From: Scalesia atractyloides
Lineage: Eukaryota; Streptophyta; Magnoliopsida; Asterales; Asteraceae
NCBI GenBank assembly: GCA_947069175.1
Contig: CAMTDV010000003.1
Span: forward strand, 29,848,853-29,912,852
DNA: 64,000 bases
Direction of reading: 5' to 3'
Position numbers and translations under genes: made by a program. The notes under the pieces are model-generated. The model did not search any database. It was not told the DNA's origin and saw only the letters and a list, made by a program, of their open reading frames with translations. Of the stretch, positions 20,707 to 34,242 are shown in pieces (positions within the stretch are counted from its first letter, which is position 1; every line of letters begins with the position of its first letter).

Positions 20707-22190
20707 TTGACGGGGAGAAGGTTGATACACCTCTTCAAATCATAAACTGCATGAAGGCGCAGAAATGCTTGAGGAAAGGATGCATCGCTTTTCTTGCCCA
20801 CGTGGTGGATAAGAAGACAGGGGAGCACAAGATTGAGGACATACCAGTAGTGAGGGAATACCCCGAGGTCTTTCTAGAAGACTTGCCGGGACTACCCCCA
20901 CCGTGAGAAGTCGAATTCTGTATCGACTTAGTGTCAGGAGCTGCACCTGTGGCAACAGCTCCATACCGTCTAGCGCCCTCAGAAATGCAAGAATTATCTA
21001 CGCAGTTGCAAGAGCTGCTTGACAAAGGTTTCATAAGGCCGAGTTTTTCGCCTTGGGGAGCTCTGGTGCTATTCGTGAAGAAAAAGGACAGAACATTTCG
21101 CATGTGCATCAACTACCGGGAGTTAAATAAGTTAACTATCATGAACCGGTACCCATTACTACAGATCGATGATCTGTTCGATCAGTTACAGGGATCGAGT
21201 TTTTACTCGAAGATTGATTTAAGATCCCGTTATCATCAATTGAGAATCCAAGGGGAAAGCATTCTACTCGTTACGGTCATTATGAGTTCCTTGTTATGCC
21301 CTTTGGACTAACGAATGCCCTGCAGTATTCATGGATTTGATGAACCGAGTGTGTAAGCCATACCTTGACAAATTCGTGATAGTATTCATAGATGACATAC
21401 TGATATACTCACGCACCGAGAAAGAGCATGAACAACACCTTAGAGCCATTTTGGAATTGCTTAAGAAAGAGCAACTATATGCAAAGTTCTCAAAATACGA
21501 ATTTGGGATTCGCGAGGTACAATTTCTTGGCCATGTGGTAAACGAGAACGGAATCCATGTCGACCCTTCGAAGATCGAGGCAATAAAGAACTGGACCACG
21601 CCAAGAACCCCACGGAAATACGACAATTACTACGATTAGCGCGATATTACAGGAGATTTATTGAAAACTTTTCTAAGGTTGCACAACCGCTAACCTCGCT
21701 AACCCAGAAGGATAGAAAGTTTGATTGGGGAGAGAAGCAAGAATCGACGTTCCAAGTATTGAAAGAGAAGCTATGCAAAGCACCAATACTATCTCTCCCG
21801 GACGGTACCGATGACATTGTGGTGTACTGTGATACATGACATCAAGGTTTAGGTTGTGTGTTAATGCAACGAGAAAAAGTCATCGCATACGCGTCACGAC
21901 AGTTGAAAGTTCATGAGAGGAATTATACCAAGCATGACCTGGAGCTAGGTGCCTTTGTATTTGCCTTGAAGATCTGGTGTCATTATCTATATGGCACTAA
22001 GTGTACCATATTCACTGATCATAAAAGTCTTCAACATATATTCAACCAAAAAGAACTGAATATGCGCCAACGACGTTGGGTGGAACTGTTGAATGATTAT
22101 GACTGTGAGATTAAGTATCACCCGGGCAAACCGAATGTCGTAGCAGATGCTTTGAGTAGAAAAGAACGAGTCAAAACATTGTGGGTGTGA
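20700..22190 (+). pseudogene. pol: B reverse transcriptase and RNase H
   Basis: Pieces 20700-20906, 20931-21311, 21331-21639 and 21858-22190. Visible motifs are FVKKKDRTFRMCINYRELNK, FIDDILIYS (~21382-21408), YCDT (RNase H first Asp, with the next codon but one a TGA) and LELGAFVFALKIW. The stop after LPGLPPP is a CGA to TGA-type change. At least four interruptions are present. Confidence 0.9.
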
Positions 22191-23672
22191 GCTTTGGAGA
22201 TGACAATCCAGACGAACTTCATTTCTAGAGTGCGGGAAGCACAACAAGAAGCATTGAAACTAAAAAAACATTCCAGCTGAATCATTAAAGGGAATGGAAA
22301 ACCAATTGGAACCGAACAAGGATGGAACTCTATATTTCATAGGGAGGATCTAGAATCCCTATTATGGTAAGTTGCGAGACTTGGTGTTGGACGAAGCACA
22401 CAAGTCCAAGTACTCAATAAACCCAGGATCGGACAAAATGTACCAGGATCTGAGATAATATTATTGGTGGCCTAATCTCAAGAGAGATGTTGCGACCTAT
22501 GTTGGAAAATCCTAACCTGTGCAAAGGTCAAGGCCGAATAACAAAAGACATCTGGGTTATTACAACAACCAGAGATTCCGGTTTGGAAGTGGGAGCAGAT
22601 ATCAATGGATTTCATTACATAGCTAACACGGACCTGTCGAGGTCATGACATGATCAGGGTTATCATCGACCGGCTGACTAAATCTGGTCACTTCCTACCC
22701 ATCCGTGAGAAAGACAGTACGGAGAAACTAGCGGAACTGTACCTGAAGGAGATTGTGGCACGACATGGTGTACCAAGCTCGATAGTCTCTGATAGAGATG
22801 GTCGCTTTGTGTCACGTATCTGGCAATCATTTCAAAATTCATTTGGTTCTCGCTTGGATTTAAGCACAACCTTTCACCCGCAGACCGATGGTCAGAGCGA
22901 GCGAATCATTCAAACATTAGAGGATATGCTTCGGGCATGTGTGATGGATTTAGGCGGAAACTGGGATACTCATTTACCGTTGGTAGAGTTTTCTTACAAT
23001 AACAGTTTTCACACCAGTATCAAGGCCGCGCCATTCGAAGCACTATATGGACGAAAGTGCCGATCACCGCTATGTTGGGCGGAAGTTGGTGACGAACAAC
23101 TTATTGGTCCCGAACTAGTGCAAGAGACCACATACAAGATATTTAAGATACGTGAGCGTATTAAAGCAGCCCGAGATAGACAAAAGAGCTACGCGGATCG
23201 AAGATGCAAACCATTATCCTTCGAGGTGGGAGACAAAGTATTGTTAAAGGTCTCACCTTGGAAAGGCGTAGCTAGGTTCGGGAAGCGCGGGAAGCTCAAC
23301 CCAAGATATATTGGACCTTTCGAAATTCTGGCAAAGATTGGTACTATGGCTTACAAGTTAAAACTGCCAGAGGAACTCAATAACGTACATGACACCTTCT
23401 ATGTGTCTAATCTAAAGAAAAGTCCAACAAATGACACCGTTATCATTCCAGCAGATGAAATTCATGTGGATGACAAATTACAATTTACCGAAGAACCAGT
23501 TGAAGTCACGGACTATAAGATCCAAAAGACAAGAAGAAGCCAAATCAAACTGGTGAAGGTTCGCTGGAATTCGCGTCACGGTCCCGAGTATACGTGGGAG
23601 CGTGAAGATCAAATCAAGTCAAAATACCCCCACCTATTCGAGAAGACTCCTTCAGTGGATGCCTCAAGCTGA
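22191..23672 (+). pseudogene. pol: B integrase with chromodomain-like tail
   Basis: The zinc-binding N-terminal part (22191-22649) is broken by several stops. The core in frame 22650-23672 keeps the D,D,E set: IIDRLTKSGHF, SDRDGRF and HPQTDGQSERIIQT. The C-terminus holds LKVSPWKGVARFGKRGKL and a terminal VKVRWNSRHGPEYTWERED block resembling the chromodomains of Tekay/Del chromoviruses, which direct integration toward heterochromatin. The 340-codon stretch is the longest intact integrase part in the window. Confidence 0.9.
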
Positions 23673-24280
23673 ATTTTGGGATGAAATTCTTTTTCACAGG
23701 GTGAGTATGTGACAACTGGCAAATAACTGGAAATTCCGTACAATGTAATCACTAATTTCATATTATAATCTCATGCATGATTATCGTGATTTAAATTCAA
23801 ACTGAGTCGTACGTTATTAGGACAAGTAAATCTAATCATACGATATACTGGTTTCCGTTACGATAGGAAACAGACCAAAACAATGCCCTAAGAGTGTTGG
23901 TAGAAAGTACTGAATGCACTAAATGCGGTGACAATAACCGTGTCAGAAAACCCGCTGAAACGAATCCGAACAAGAAATGAAGGCATGTAAATGCCATACC
24001 AGAGTCCATACGCAAATGAAAACACATATTTGAGAACAACTATTACAATAATACATAACTTTCCGGTATAACGCCTAAATTGCAAAATTGTCCGTTTCGA
24101 CCGAAAAGACGACAAATGGCGATTTGTCCGCAAGACTAATTCGGAGGGTTCAAGATGTCAAGATAAGAATAAAACATTGCTAAACATCCTAAAATAATGG
24201 GAAAATAGAAAAAATGCACATAACATGTCGTTTCCGGTCTTTCGGCAAACAGTGCACAATTCGACCGGAAAGTGGCCGTT

Positions 24281-24888
24281 CGTCGAAACGACGAAGATTT
24301 TAGTGGCCGATAGCATCATCCGAGCGTCTAGTGAACTAGCTAAGCATTATTTGGAACTCAGAATCCATTCAACTAACATGAGGTCACGGAAACACAACTT
24401 TCGGAAAAGTTCGACGGCGGATCATAAAAGAGCCGATATCGATTGAACGGTCGAACGGAAGACATATCGGCAACCCTATTTCATCATGTATTCGTCTAGC
24501 GAACTAGTCGTGAATATTTTTAGACCAGAAATGTACTAATTTGACACCATATTAGTTGTGGTAATCGAAATCAAACGCTTCCGATCGTCGAAACGACGAA
24601 TATTTTAGTGGCCGATAGCATCATCCGAGCGTCTAGTGAACTAGTTAAGCATTATTTGGAACTCGGAATCCATTCTAATAACATGAGATCATGGAAATGC
24701 AACTTTCAGAAAAGTTCGACAGCGGATCATAAAAGTGCCGATTCGATCGAACGGTAGAACGGAAGATATATCGGCAACCCAATTTCATCATGTATTCATC
24801 TAGCGAACTAGTTGTGAATATTTTTGGACCGGAAATGCACTAATTTGACACCATATTAGTTGTGGTAATCGAAATCAAAAGCTTCCGG
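24281..24888 (+). repeat. 305-bp tandem duplication inside the F2 LTR
   Basis: Unit 1 is 24281-24585 and unit 2 24586-24888, both starting CGTCGAAACGACGAA and ending GGTAATCGAAATCAAA. The second F2 LTR (30326 on) has a single unit, so the duplication is specific to this copy. Confidence 0.88.
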
Positions 24889-26789
24889 TAATAAATATAT
24901 AGTTCTGTTTATTAGCGAATACTTCAACGATGAACGATCTAGCGACATATCCGTCATCCGAAACTTATTTTGGAAGATCATATGGATTAAATACCATGTA
25001 ATTACACCCTAAACACAAGTCTTATGCTTAAGATGCTAAAAGATTAACCCTAATCACCATAATTAACTTAAGAACCAAAATATCTTTATTTTCAACATGT
25101 CGTAAAAAATAATTTACACTTAGCCCCTCTCATTTACACGGCTACAAAGTGGGTCCCACCCACTTGTTTTTGTTGAAAAATTGTGATCTTAAGAATGGTG
25201 TAATAGATACTTGATGAGATGGAAGATATGGATAATTATATAAATAACCTCACATGATTTATCACATTTCATTCACCAAAATTCACATTTTCTTCTTTCT
25301 TTTCCCCCTATCCCACGGCTACCATACATCCACCACACACCACAATTAAGCCACCTTAGAACACCACTTTATACACCCTTTGAAGCTTAATCAAGACCTC
25401 TAAGGAAGCTTGCATGGATGGAGCTCATTAGGGCCTTCTAAGGAGCGTACTTTTCTTCTAAATCTTTAAGAATCTTGTGCACCCATTGTGAGCTAATCTC
25501 CTCCATAATCTAACTTATTTTTATGCTTAGATTATTTGTGTACAAGTTGATCATCTTGAAAATCAAGAAAAGACACATCAAAAACCCTAAAATACAACAT
25601 AATATTAACAATAAATATTGATTATTTTGTGTTGATTACATGATTATATGATTGTTAGAATGTATATTGAAGTTGTTTATGCTGATATTATGAGATAAAA
25701 GTAAGATGATCTTGTATGATTTAGTATAAAAATAATGATTTAACATGATAAGGTTTAAATCTAAATAAGATCATCACTTACATCATCCATGTAAAACACT
25801 ACAACTTAAATATAATTTTTATACATAAGAATAATTTTTTATAAGAAATAAACATATTTATTTAAGTTGTAATCGCATAAAAAATGTAGAGTAATCAAAG
25901 GGTTACATGCATGAACTTGTTTAAACAACATGATAAAGTATTGTTTTTAAGAAGGATAATAAACATTAAAAATGCTTTTGATTTACTAGGATTTTTAACA
26001 AAAATTCATGGATGATGATATGTAGATTATGTTAAATAAATATTAGATGGGTTGTTGATGATGATTATGAGTTTAAACATGTTTTTAAAACGTGGAAAAC
26101 GCCATAGTTTAGTTTAGGGGAAACTATGGGGAAATTTTCTAAAAATCTAATTGCGATTAAAGCATGATTAGTGGGGTGATTAGTGGGACTAAACGCGATT
26201 AGTAACTTAAAACGTCATTAAGTGGACTCTAATGATGAAGGTTATTCTTAAATAACCAAGTGTTTAAAAAAGTCATAAATATATATTTATAAGAAAAATA
26301 AATACTTTTACAAGTATATATATATATATATTCTTATATGGAAAATAATACAAGTGTTTGTATAAATACATGTTGCTAATAAATAATATGTATGTATTAG
26401 AAACTTAGGGTATAGACAAGAAAATACCCAATCTTATACAAAATACAAACACTTAAACAATATACCAAGTATTGGTGACATAATAAATACACTATCACAG
26501 TGCGTCGAAACAACAAGTCAGACAATTAAAACAAATGCGAACAATAGGCGGACATTCAAGATTTCACCCTCGCGTCAACGACAAAGGACGATTCTCGACG
26601 AAAATAAACAATACCGAGGACAAGTCTAAATATACATTTAGGCATTCACAAACATATATATATGTTATCGAAATGAAATGTCCAGAAAGTTAAGTGTATT
26701 AAAATGTTAGAAATATTATAAGTAAACACTTATAATAAAAATGGGCTTACATATATATACATTTGGGCTAGGCCCAAATTGTGAAAACC

Positions 26790-27030
26790 ATATATTGGGC
26801 TCAAATTCCATGATAATTATGAAAGAGGCCCAAAACTAATAAAGTCCCAAAAGCATATAAAAATACGTGGGCTAGGCCCAAAGACACAAAAACATAGGCT
26901 AGGCCCAAAGACATAAAATACATGGGCTAGGCCCAATGACATAAAAACATGGGCTAGGCCCAAAGACATAAATTACATGGGCTAGGCCCAATGACAAGAA
27001 AAATAGGCTAGGCCCAATAACATGTGAAGG
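26790..27030 (+). repeat. Tandem GGGCTAGGCCCA array 2 (F2 LTR)
   Basis: Seven or so ~28-bp units related to array 1. On the opposite strand they read as a repetitive frame, which is a by-product. Confidence 0.85.
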
Positions 27031-28144
27031 ACAAGGCCCAAAACACACATTGTTGAAAACAATAATATATATATATATATATATATTTAAAGAAATAAAT
27101 ATAACCATGTTCATCAAACAAACAAACTACCAACACTATAATAGCATTATAGGTTGTTCAATCATAACAAGTAAATAAATAACAAGAATTCAAGATGAAC
27201 AACGAGTATAAGGTCCATTAAGACCTAGGTTTCTAATGAAACCAATATGCATGTAGGTTACAATACATTGTGGACACCAAAAGTTAAACAGTACGACTTA
27301 AAGGAACGCAAAAACTGTGAGTTTCATGTCCCTCCTTTCACTTATTTCAAGTTTTTTCAAAACTATCGAGGGGAAATACATGTCATGTCAAAACAGTATG
27401 TTAGCTATGTGTTAGCAGATAACAGATCACTGTGTGTAAGTATGAGGATGACAATAGTAACCATTAATCACTTAGTGACCAAGGTGCAAAAGAAGTAGAT
27501 CTATTGAGTTTGAGACCCACTCCACTCCTTGTTTGTATACCCTTCGGAGTGCTTTTGTGATCCCAATGATGTCAAAGTAGTCTCGGTTTGATTAGTTACT
27601 TATGGCACTAGTATGTCAGGGTGCTCGCGACACACTGATAGATCCCTAAATTAACTCATTTATGCTAATAACAAACTTGGATTTGAATACAGGTTTTCAA
27701 GGATAACATTTTGATACGAAAACATTAAACTACATGAACTCGCCAACTTTATGTTGACTTTTTAAAATTACATGTGTTTCAGGACGCAGGACTTGAGCTG
27801 GTGATGGGATCCGGGTTTGGGAACTGTCAAGACAACGATGTATTATCTTTTGGAGGGTTTGCCTTTTATATCCCAACTTCTTTTGGGTATATAGAAGTCA
27901 AAGCCTCAGCATGAAATTGTGATGAAAACACTATCCTATTTTGAAACAAAATGTCTTTTAAACTATGTTTGTAATGGTAAACCGAAATTGATAACAATGT
28001 GATTTCAACTTTTGATGGTTGTAAATATGAAGTGAAACTTATGAATGGCATGCATCGTTGTTAATTTATAATGTTTACTATATTGGATGCTATGTTTACC
28101 GAAAAGTCACACACTTGCGCTTCCGCTACGACCAGGGTGTGACA

Positions 28145-28474
28145 CATTCTTTTTGCGAATTTCGAGGGTAAGAGAATCATATTAGTATACAGTCATGCCA
28201 AAACACACTTGTTGTTTGTTTAGTTAGCATTTAGATAAGTATCCTATAATAAGTATCGGTATTGTTGTCCACATAAGCTAAACTTACCAGATATACTTGC
28301 GGTTAGAGGATACAATAATGTACGATTTATACTTACCGATCGGTGTTCATCCACTCACGAAACATTCCCGTATCAAGAATTGCACGAGAGAAAATCTTAC
28401 CGGTGAATACTATTTATCATCTGTTTTGACGTATATATTGTGAGATACTCACTTATTTTTCATGAAAACAAGCC
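28145..28474. other. Unassigned sequence between B and C1
   Basis: 330 bp with no frame, LTR end or gene that I can recognise. Its composition resembles the 3' non-coding parts of C1/C2, so it may be a remnant of another copia element into which B inserted. Confidence 0.4.
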
Positions 28475-28886
28475 TGTAAGTCCCAAAAATCCGGATCTAA
28501 CACCGATATCACATGATCACTAAAGATGGGCGGAATCCAAACTTGATGATAATCAAGAAACCGAAATGATGAAGAACAATAAGAATCAACTATAACACCT
28601 TGCACACGATTCTATTACTCGAACAAGCAAAACCGGCTAGCACAAGATGCAGGCTCTCTAGAGAAATCCCAAAAATCTCACCCTAGAAAATAACATAAGC
28701 TTAGCTTATATACCTAGGGTAAGAGCATGCCTCTCATGGGCTTGCCTGGCCCACATGGCCTATGGCATGCCCAAATGACCTATAAAGGTCCAAAACTAAT
28801 ACAAACTAACCCAGTGAATCCTAGTTGACTACCATAGGCCGTTGCGTATATTTGATGCGTCAGTCTCACACTTCTAGGACCTAACA
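28475..28886 (-). repeat. C1 3' LTR, ~412 bp
   Basis: The minus strand starts TGTTAGGTCC next to the polypurine tract and ends GGGACTTACA. It matches 37669-38080. A short extra copy of the LTR start (TCAGTCTCACACTTCTTGG) occurs at 28990-29010. Confidence 0.85.
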
Positions 28887-30075
28887 ATCTCCCCCTAGAC
28901 TGATGCATCAAATTGTCTTCATAACATCAATTCAGCAATGTGTTCAACATAGTCTATGGTTCTCACTGTGCTGTAAGTGTTGTGGAAGTCAGTCTCACAC
29001 TTCTTGGACCTCACACATCCACGAACTCTTAGCATTGGGTCTCTTTCTTCAGCTCTGGTGGTTAACTTCATATCAGGATCTTGATCAGCTTTGCTTGAAA
29101 CATCTTTGCCAAAAAGAATGTGAGAGGATGAATCTCAGCAGCTCTTTTCTTCTTCATTCTTTCTCTTTCAAGCAAGCAGGTTCACAGGCATTTGTTCAAA
29201 TGTACTATCACTGTTAGATGATGACTGGAATCTGGTTCTTCTGACTCAGGTACACTTTGCTATTGTGATGCTTCATGCTTTGTCGGCAACTAACAACAAC
29301 TCAATTTTCAGCAATCCATGTTTCCTGATCTAAATCAAGATCTACACAATTCTCAGAAATTTATAAGCAAACATTCTTATGCAACAAGGAGAGTACCGCA
29401 TGAACACTTGGTACATCTAAGTACTTGTACTCGGATCAAAATTCAAATTTCTTTCATCTTTTGATGATTAGTCAAATCTTCAATAACTGTTAATATATTT
29501 TTAATGAAACAAAGAAAGCACTCTATTTTTGGATTTTCTATTTTTATAATATTAGAATATAAGAAAATAAAAATAAATAGAACCATAAATAAACTAAGAA
29601 ACTAACCTAGTAGTTACAACTATACAATTGCAATGGGATCAAAATCGTTTTCAGGTGGACCAAGGAACACTTTCTAGTGCGAACTTATTTAGACTGGTCT
29701 AAGCTATTGCCAATGTGTTTGTCCACTTAAACTTTAACTCTCAACTTTCATTTTTCAACTTCGTGATATGCTTAAGGTAGTAATATACTATAATACCCGT
29801 GCGCCCCATACCATGACATAACCCGCGATCAAGGTAAGCATAACGATTCATCATAGCAGGTGAGTATACTGAGATCATCATTTATTTTTCCAACGTCAGA
29901 CTATTGGTGAACAGGTCAGTACTTTCGTACAACAAAGTGACCAATAATATCTGACAAGGGTTAAGAAAATATCTTATATGGTATGTTTGAATTCATGTAA
30001 TTTTCTCATGATGAGATTTTCTTTCTTTTAAGGTTTTGGCCCCTCTATTTTGGCTCTTTTAAGGGTATCATGACT

Positions 30076-30321
30076 GTGCCTAGGTCTGCATATAATCTGG
30101 ATGCAACAGAAGGCCAGCCAAGATATCCCCGGATCACTCAACAGAATAAAAACCCGAAACTTCAGACGTTGGCTATCTATAAATGCAAGATTTAAGATCA
30201 TGAAATCATACACCCTTGGTATGTTACCCACAAGATACATAGTTCGTTATGTTTATATCACTTAGTATCTTTTGATCACTTTGAGCGTTAAGCCTACCGA
30301 CAAATCACATTAGATCCTAGT
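30076..30321 (-). repeat. 246-bp direct repeat, left copy
   Basis: It begins GTGCCTAGGTCTGC and ends ACATTAGATCCTAGT, and is repeated at 33997-34242 on the far side of the F2 LTR. A more distant relative lies at ~38270-38520 in C2, so it is ordinary copia 3' sequence. Confidence 0.9.
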
Positions 30322-30325
30322 TTAT

Positions 30326-33300
30326 TGTGACGAATGGCAAATAACCGGTAATTCCGTACAATTTAATCACTAATTTTGTTTTATAATCTCATGTATGTTT
30401 ATCATAATTTAATTTTATAACTGAGTCGTACATCATTAGGGCAAGTAAACCTGATCATAACATATACTAGTTTCCATTACGACGCGAAACAAACCAAAAC
30501 AATGCCCTAAAAGTGTTGGTAGAAAGTGTTGGGCGCACTAAATGCAGTGACACTAACCGTGTCGGTAAATCCGCTAAAACGAATCAGAAACAAGGAATAA
30601 CGGCATGTTAATGCCATATCTGAGTCCAGATATAAATGAAAACACTTATTTGAGAACAACCATTACAGTAATACATAACTTTCCAGTATAACGTCTAAAT
30701 TGCAAAATTGTCCGTTTCGACCAAAAAGGCAACAAATGTCGGTTTGTCCGCAAAACTAATTCGGAGGATTCCGGATGTAAGAATAAGAATAAAACAATGT
30801 TAATCATCCTAAAACAATGTGAGAATATCAAGAATGCACAAAAGCAATCGTTTCCGGTCATTCGACAAACAATGCACAATTCGACCGGAAGGCGACCGAT
30901 TGGCGAAACGACGAATAATTTAGTGGCCGATAGCCTCATCCGGGCATCTCACGAACTAGTAAGCCTCATTTTGAACTCGGAATCCATTCAACTAACATGA
31001 GGTCACAGAAACACAACTTTCGAAAAAGTTCGACCGCGAAACATAAAAGTGCCGATATCGATCGAACGAAAGACATTTCGGCCATCCTAGCTCATCGTAT
31101 ATTCATCTAACAAACTAGTTATACACATTTTTAGATGAGTGACCAAATCCATTGTGGTGGTCGGAAAAAAAGCTTCCGGTACTAAATAAATAGTTTCGTT
31201 TATTAGCGATTATTGCGACGATGAGCGACCAAACGACATTTCCGTCATCCAAAACGTATATTGGAGGACTAAGTGAATAAATTAGCATGTAAATACACAC
31301 TAAACCCTAATCTTATGCTAAGGATGCTAGATCATAAACCCTAATCACTATACTTAATATAATGACCAAAATATCTACCTTTTAAATATGTGTAAAAAAT
31401 AAGTTACATTTTACCCCCCTCCAATTGACGGTTCAAGTGGGCCCCATGTCCACTTGATTTTGTTGAAAATTTAGGATTAGAAGCATTGTGTTTGAAAGGG
31501 TGACTTGATATATATTAACTTTTCACAAAAATATTCATCATTTTCTTCACCAAAGTTGCAACCATCTTACCCGCACTCTCTCTACACCTCACGGCCACCA
31601 CCATCATTGAACCACCACTTTGCCACCTTGAAACACCATATTTTACACACTTAAAAGCCTAATCAAGATCATTAAGGAAACTAGCAAGGATGGAGGATCA
31701 TTAGGGCTTCTTTAGAGCTTCATACTTCTTCAAAAATCATCATGAACTTGTGCACCCTTTGTAAGCTAAACTTATCCTTAATCTAGCTTATTTTTATGCT
31801 TAGATTACTAATGTACAAGTTGATCATCTTGAAAATCAAGAAAAGATAAAGCAAAAACCCTAACTCACACCATAATAATAAAACTAAATCTTGTTTATTT
31901 TGTGTTGATTATGTGTTTATATGGTAGTAGTTAGCATATTGAAGTTGTTTATGTTAGAAGTATGATATAAAAGTTGGATGATCTTGCATCGTTAAGTATA
32001 AAAATAAAGATTTAAACATCATAAAGTTTAAATCTAAACAAGACCATCAACTACATCACCCATGAAAAATACTACAACTTAAAGATAATTTTTATACATA
32101 TGAATGATTTTTATAAGAAGTAAACATTTGTATTTAAGTTGTAATCATCTTAAAAGTATGTAGTAATCAAGGGGTAAAATGTATAAACTTAATTAAGTGA
32201 TATGGTAAAAGTAGTGATTTGAAAGTGTTAATAAATACTAAAAACCCTCTTGATTTAATAGGATTTTAACAATAAAAAGTCATGGATGATGATAGTTTGA
32301 TAATGCCCCTGTGTTTAGCAAGGTTATATATATATATATATATTTATTTATAAGTAAAAATAAATAGTTTTTTTACAAATATATATATATATATATTTAT
32401 ACTTGGAAAATAATACAATCAATATATACATTTGTTACCAATAAATTTGTATGTATACATATGTGTATTGTATGTGTATGTATTAGAAACTTGGGGTATT
32501 CACAATAAAATACCCAATCATATACAAAATACAAACACTTGATCAATACACTAAGTGTTGGTGACATAACAATTACATTCTCACAATGCGTCGAAACAAT
32601 AATCAGACAAACGAAATGATGCGAACGATAGGCGGACATTCAAAGTTAAAAATATAAAAATGTTATAAGCATAAGACTTAGAAAAATGGGCCTTAATAAA
32701 ATAAATGTGGGCTAATTTATAAAGATCATGGGCAAGGCCCAATTCCATAATATTTATGGACAAGGGCCACAACAAATAAAAGCCCAAAATATAAATTACA
32801 TGGGCTAGCCCAAAAACATAAAAACATGGGCTAGGCCCAAAGACATAAATTACATGGGCTAGTCCCAATGACATAAAAACATGGGCTAGGCCAAAAGACA
32901 TAAATTACATCGGCAAGGCCCAATGACATAAAAACACGGGCTAGGGCCAAAGACATAAATTACATGGGCTAGGGCCAAAGACATAAATTACATGGGCTAG
33001 CCCCAATGACATAAAAACATGGGCTAGGCCCAATGAAAAGAAAACATGGCTAGGCCCAAAGACATATATGACATGGGCTAGGCCCAATGACATAGATAAC
33101 ATGGGCCAGGCCCAATGACACGCGTGCAAGGCACGAGGACATGTGAAGGGCAAGGCCCAATTCACACACACTATCTTAAAACAATAATATATATATATAT
33201 ATTTAAGAAATATGTATAACAATATTAATTGAACAAACAAACTACCAACACTATGATAAAATTTAAACGTTGTTCTATGATAACAAAGAAATACATAACA

Positions 33301-33996
33301 AGAATTCAAGATGAACAACGAGTATAAGGTTCATTGAGGCCTAGGTGTCTAATGAACTCCATACACATGTAGGTTACATACGTGTGCCGACACCGATCGA
33401 TAATAGTACGACTTAACGGAACGAAAAGACTGTGAGTTCATGTCCCTCTTTTCAATTATTTCAAGTTTGGTTTTAAACTATCAAGGGGAAATACATGTCA
33501 TATCAAAACAGTATGTTAGCTGTAGGTTAGTTGATAACACGATCATTTGCGTGTAAGTAGGATAATGACAATAGTAACCATTAATCACTTAGTGACCAAG
33601 GTGCAAAAGAAGTAGATATATTGAGTTTGAGACTCGCTCCACTCCTGGTTGGTATACCCTTCGAAGTGCTTTTGTGATCCCAATGATGTCAAAGTTATCT
33701 CTGTTTGGTTACTTACTTATGACACATAAATGTCAGGGTGCTCGCGACACACTGATAGATCCTTAATAACTCCTTGATGCTAAAAACATACTCTGATTTC
33801 AATGTAGGATTTCAAGGATGACATTTTGATACGAAAACATTTAACTATATGAACTCGCCAACTTTATGCTGACTTTTTAAAATTACATGTATTTTAGGAC
33901 GCAAGGTATGAGCTTGTGATAGGATTCGGGTATCGGAATTTGTCAAGACAACGATGTACCACCTTTTGGGGGGTTTTCCTTTTATATCCCAACTTC
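30326..33996 (+). repeat. Truncated F2 LTR inside C1
   Basis: It starts TGTGACGAATGGC and follows the B 3' LTR to the CCCAACTTC block, then stops, lacking the final ~260 bp. It has one unit of the 305-bp repeat and an enlarged GGCTAGGCCCA array (32700-33130). No internal region is attached. Confidence 0.88.
32700..33130 (+). repeat. Tandem GGGCTAGGCCCA array 3 (F2 LTR)
   Basis: The largest array, roughly a dozen or more ~28-bp units with variants such as GGGCTAGGGCCAA and GGGCTAGTCCCAA. Confidence 0.85.
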
Positions 33997-34242
33997 GTGC
34001 CTAGGTCTGCATATAATCTTGATGCAACAGAAGGGCAGCCAAGATATCCCCGGATGACTCAACAGCATGAAAACCCGAAACTTCAGACGTTGTCTATCTA
34101 TCAACGTAGGATTTAAGACCATGAAATCATACACCGATGGTATGTTACCCATAAGATACATAGTTCGTTATGTTTATATCACTTAGTATCTTTTCATCAC
34201 TTTGAGCGTTAAGCCTACCGACATATCACATTAGATCCTAGT
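33997..34242 (-). repeat. 246-bp direct repeat, right copy
   Basis: Second copy of 30076-30321, joined directly to the broken end of the F2 LTR. It continues into C1 3' sequence that the left copy lacks. Confidence 0.9.

Larger units (their letters stand above)
16483..28144 (+). mobile_element. B: Ty3/gypsy chromovirus, family F2, with 4.4 kb 3' LTR
   Basis: Order: truncated 5' LTR, ORF1, gag, protease, RT, RNase H, integrase, chromodomain-like tail, polypurine tract (ACAGGGTGAGTA), 3' LTR. The 5' LTR has lost its first ~3 kb at the EPRV junction and its last ~330 bp together with the primer site, so the copy is dead. No target duplication can be recovered. Integrase and RT resemble F1, but LTRs and ORF1 do not. 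Confidence 0.9.
23708..28144 (+). repeat. B 3' LTR (family F2), 4437 bp
   Basis: It starts TGTGACAACTGGC after the polypurine tract and ends CCAGGGTGTGACA. Contents: a 305-bp tandem duplication (24281-24888), an AT-rich middle, the GGCTAGGCCCA array (26790-27030), a TA run, and a terminal block shared with 16483-17507. No protein I recognise. Confidence 0.9.

Noticed and set aside
26899..27117. Repetitive minus-strand frames reading GLAHVIYVFGPSP (also at 32581-33318)
   Set aside because: These are the antisense reading of the GGCTAGGCCCA tandem arrays in F2 LTRs. Unit length and variants follow the DNA repeat, not a protein.
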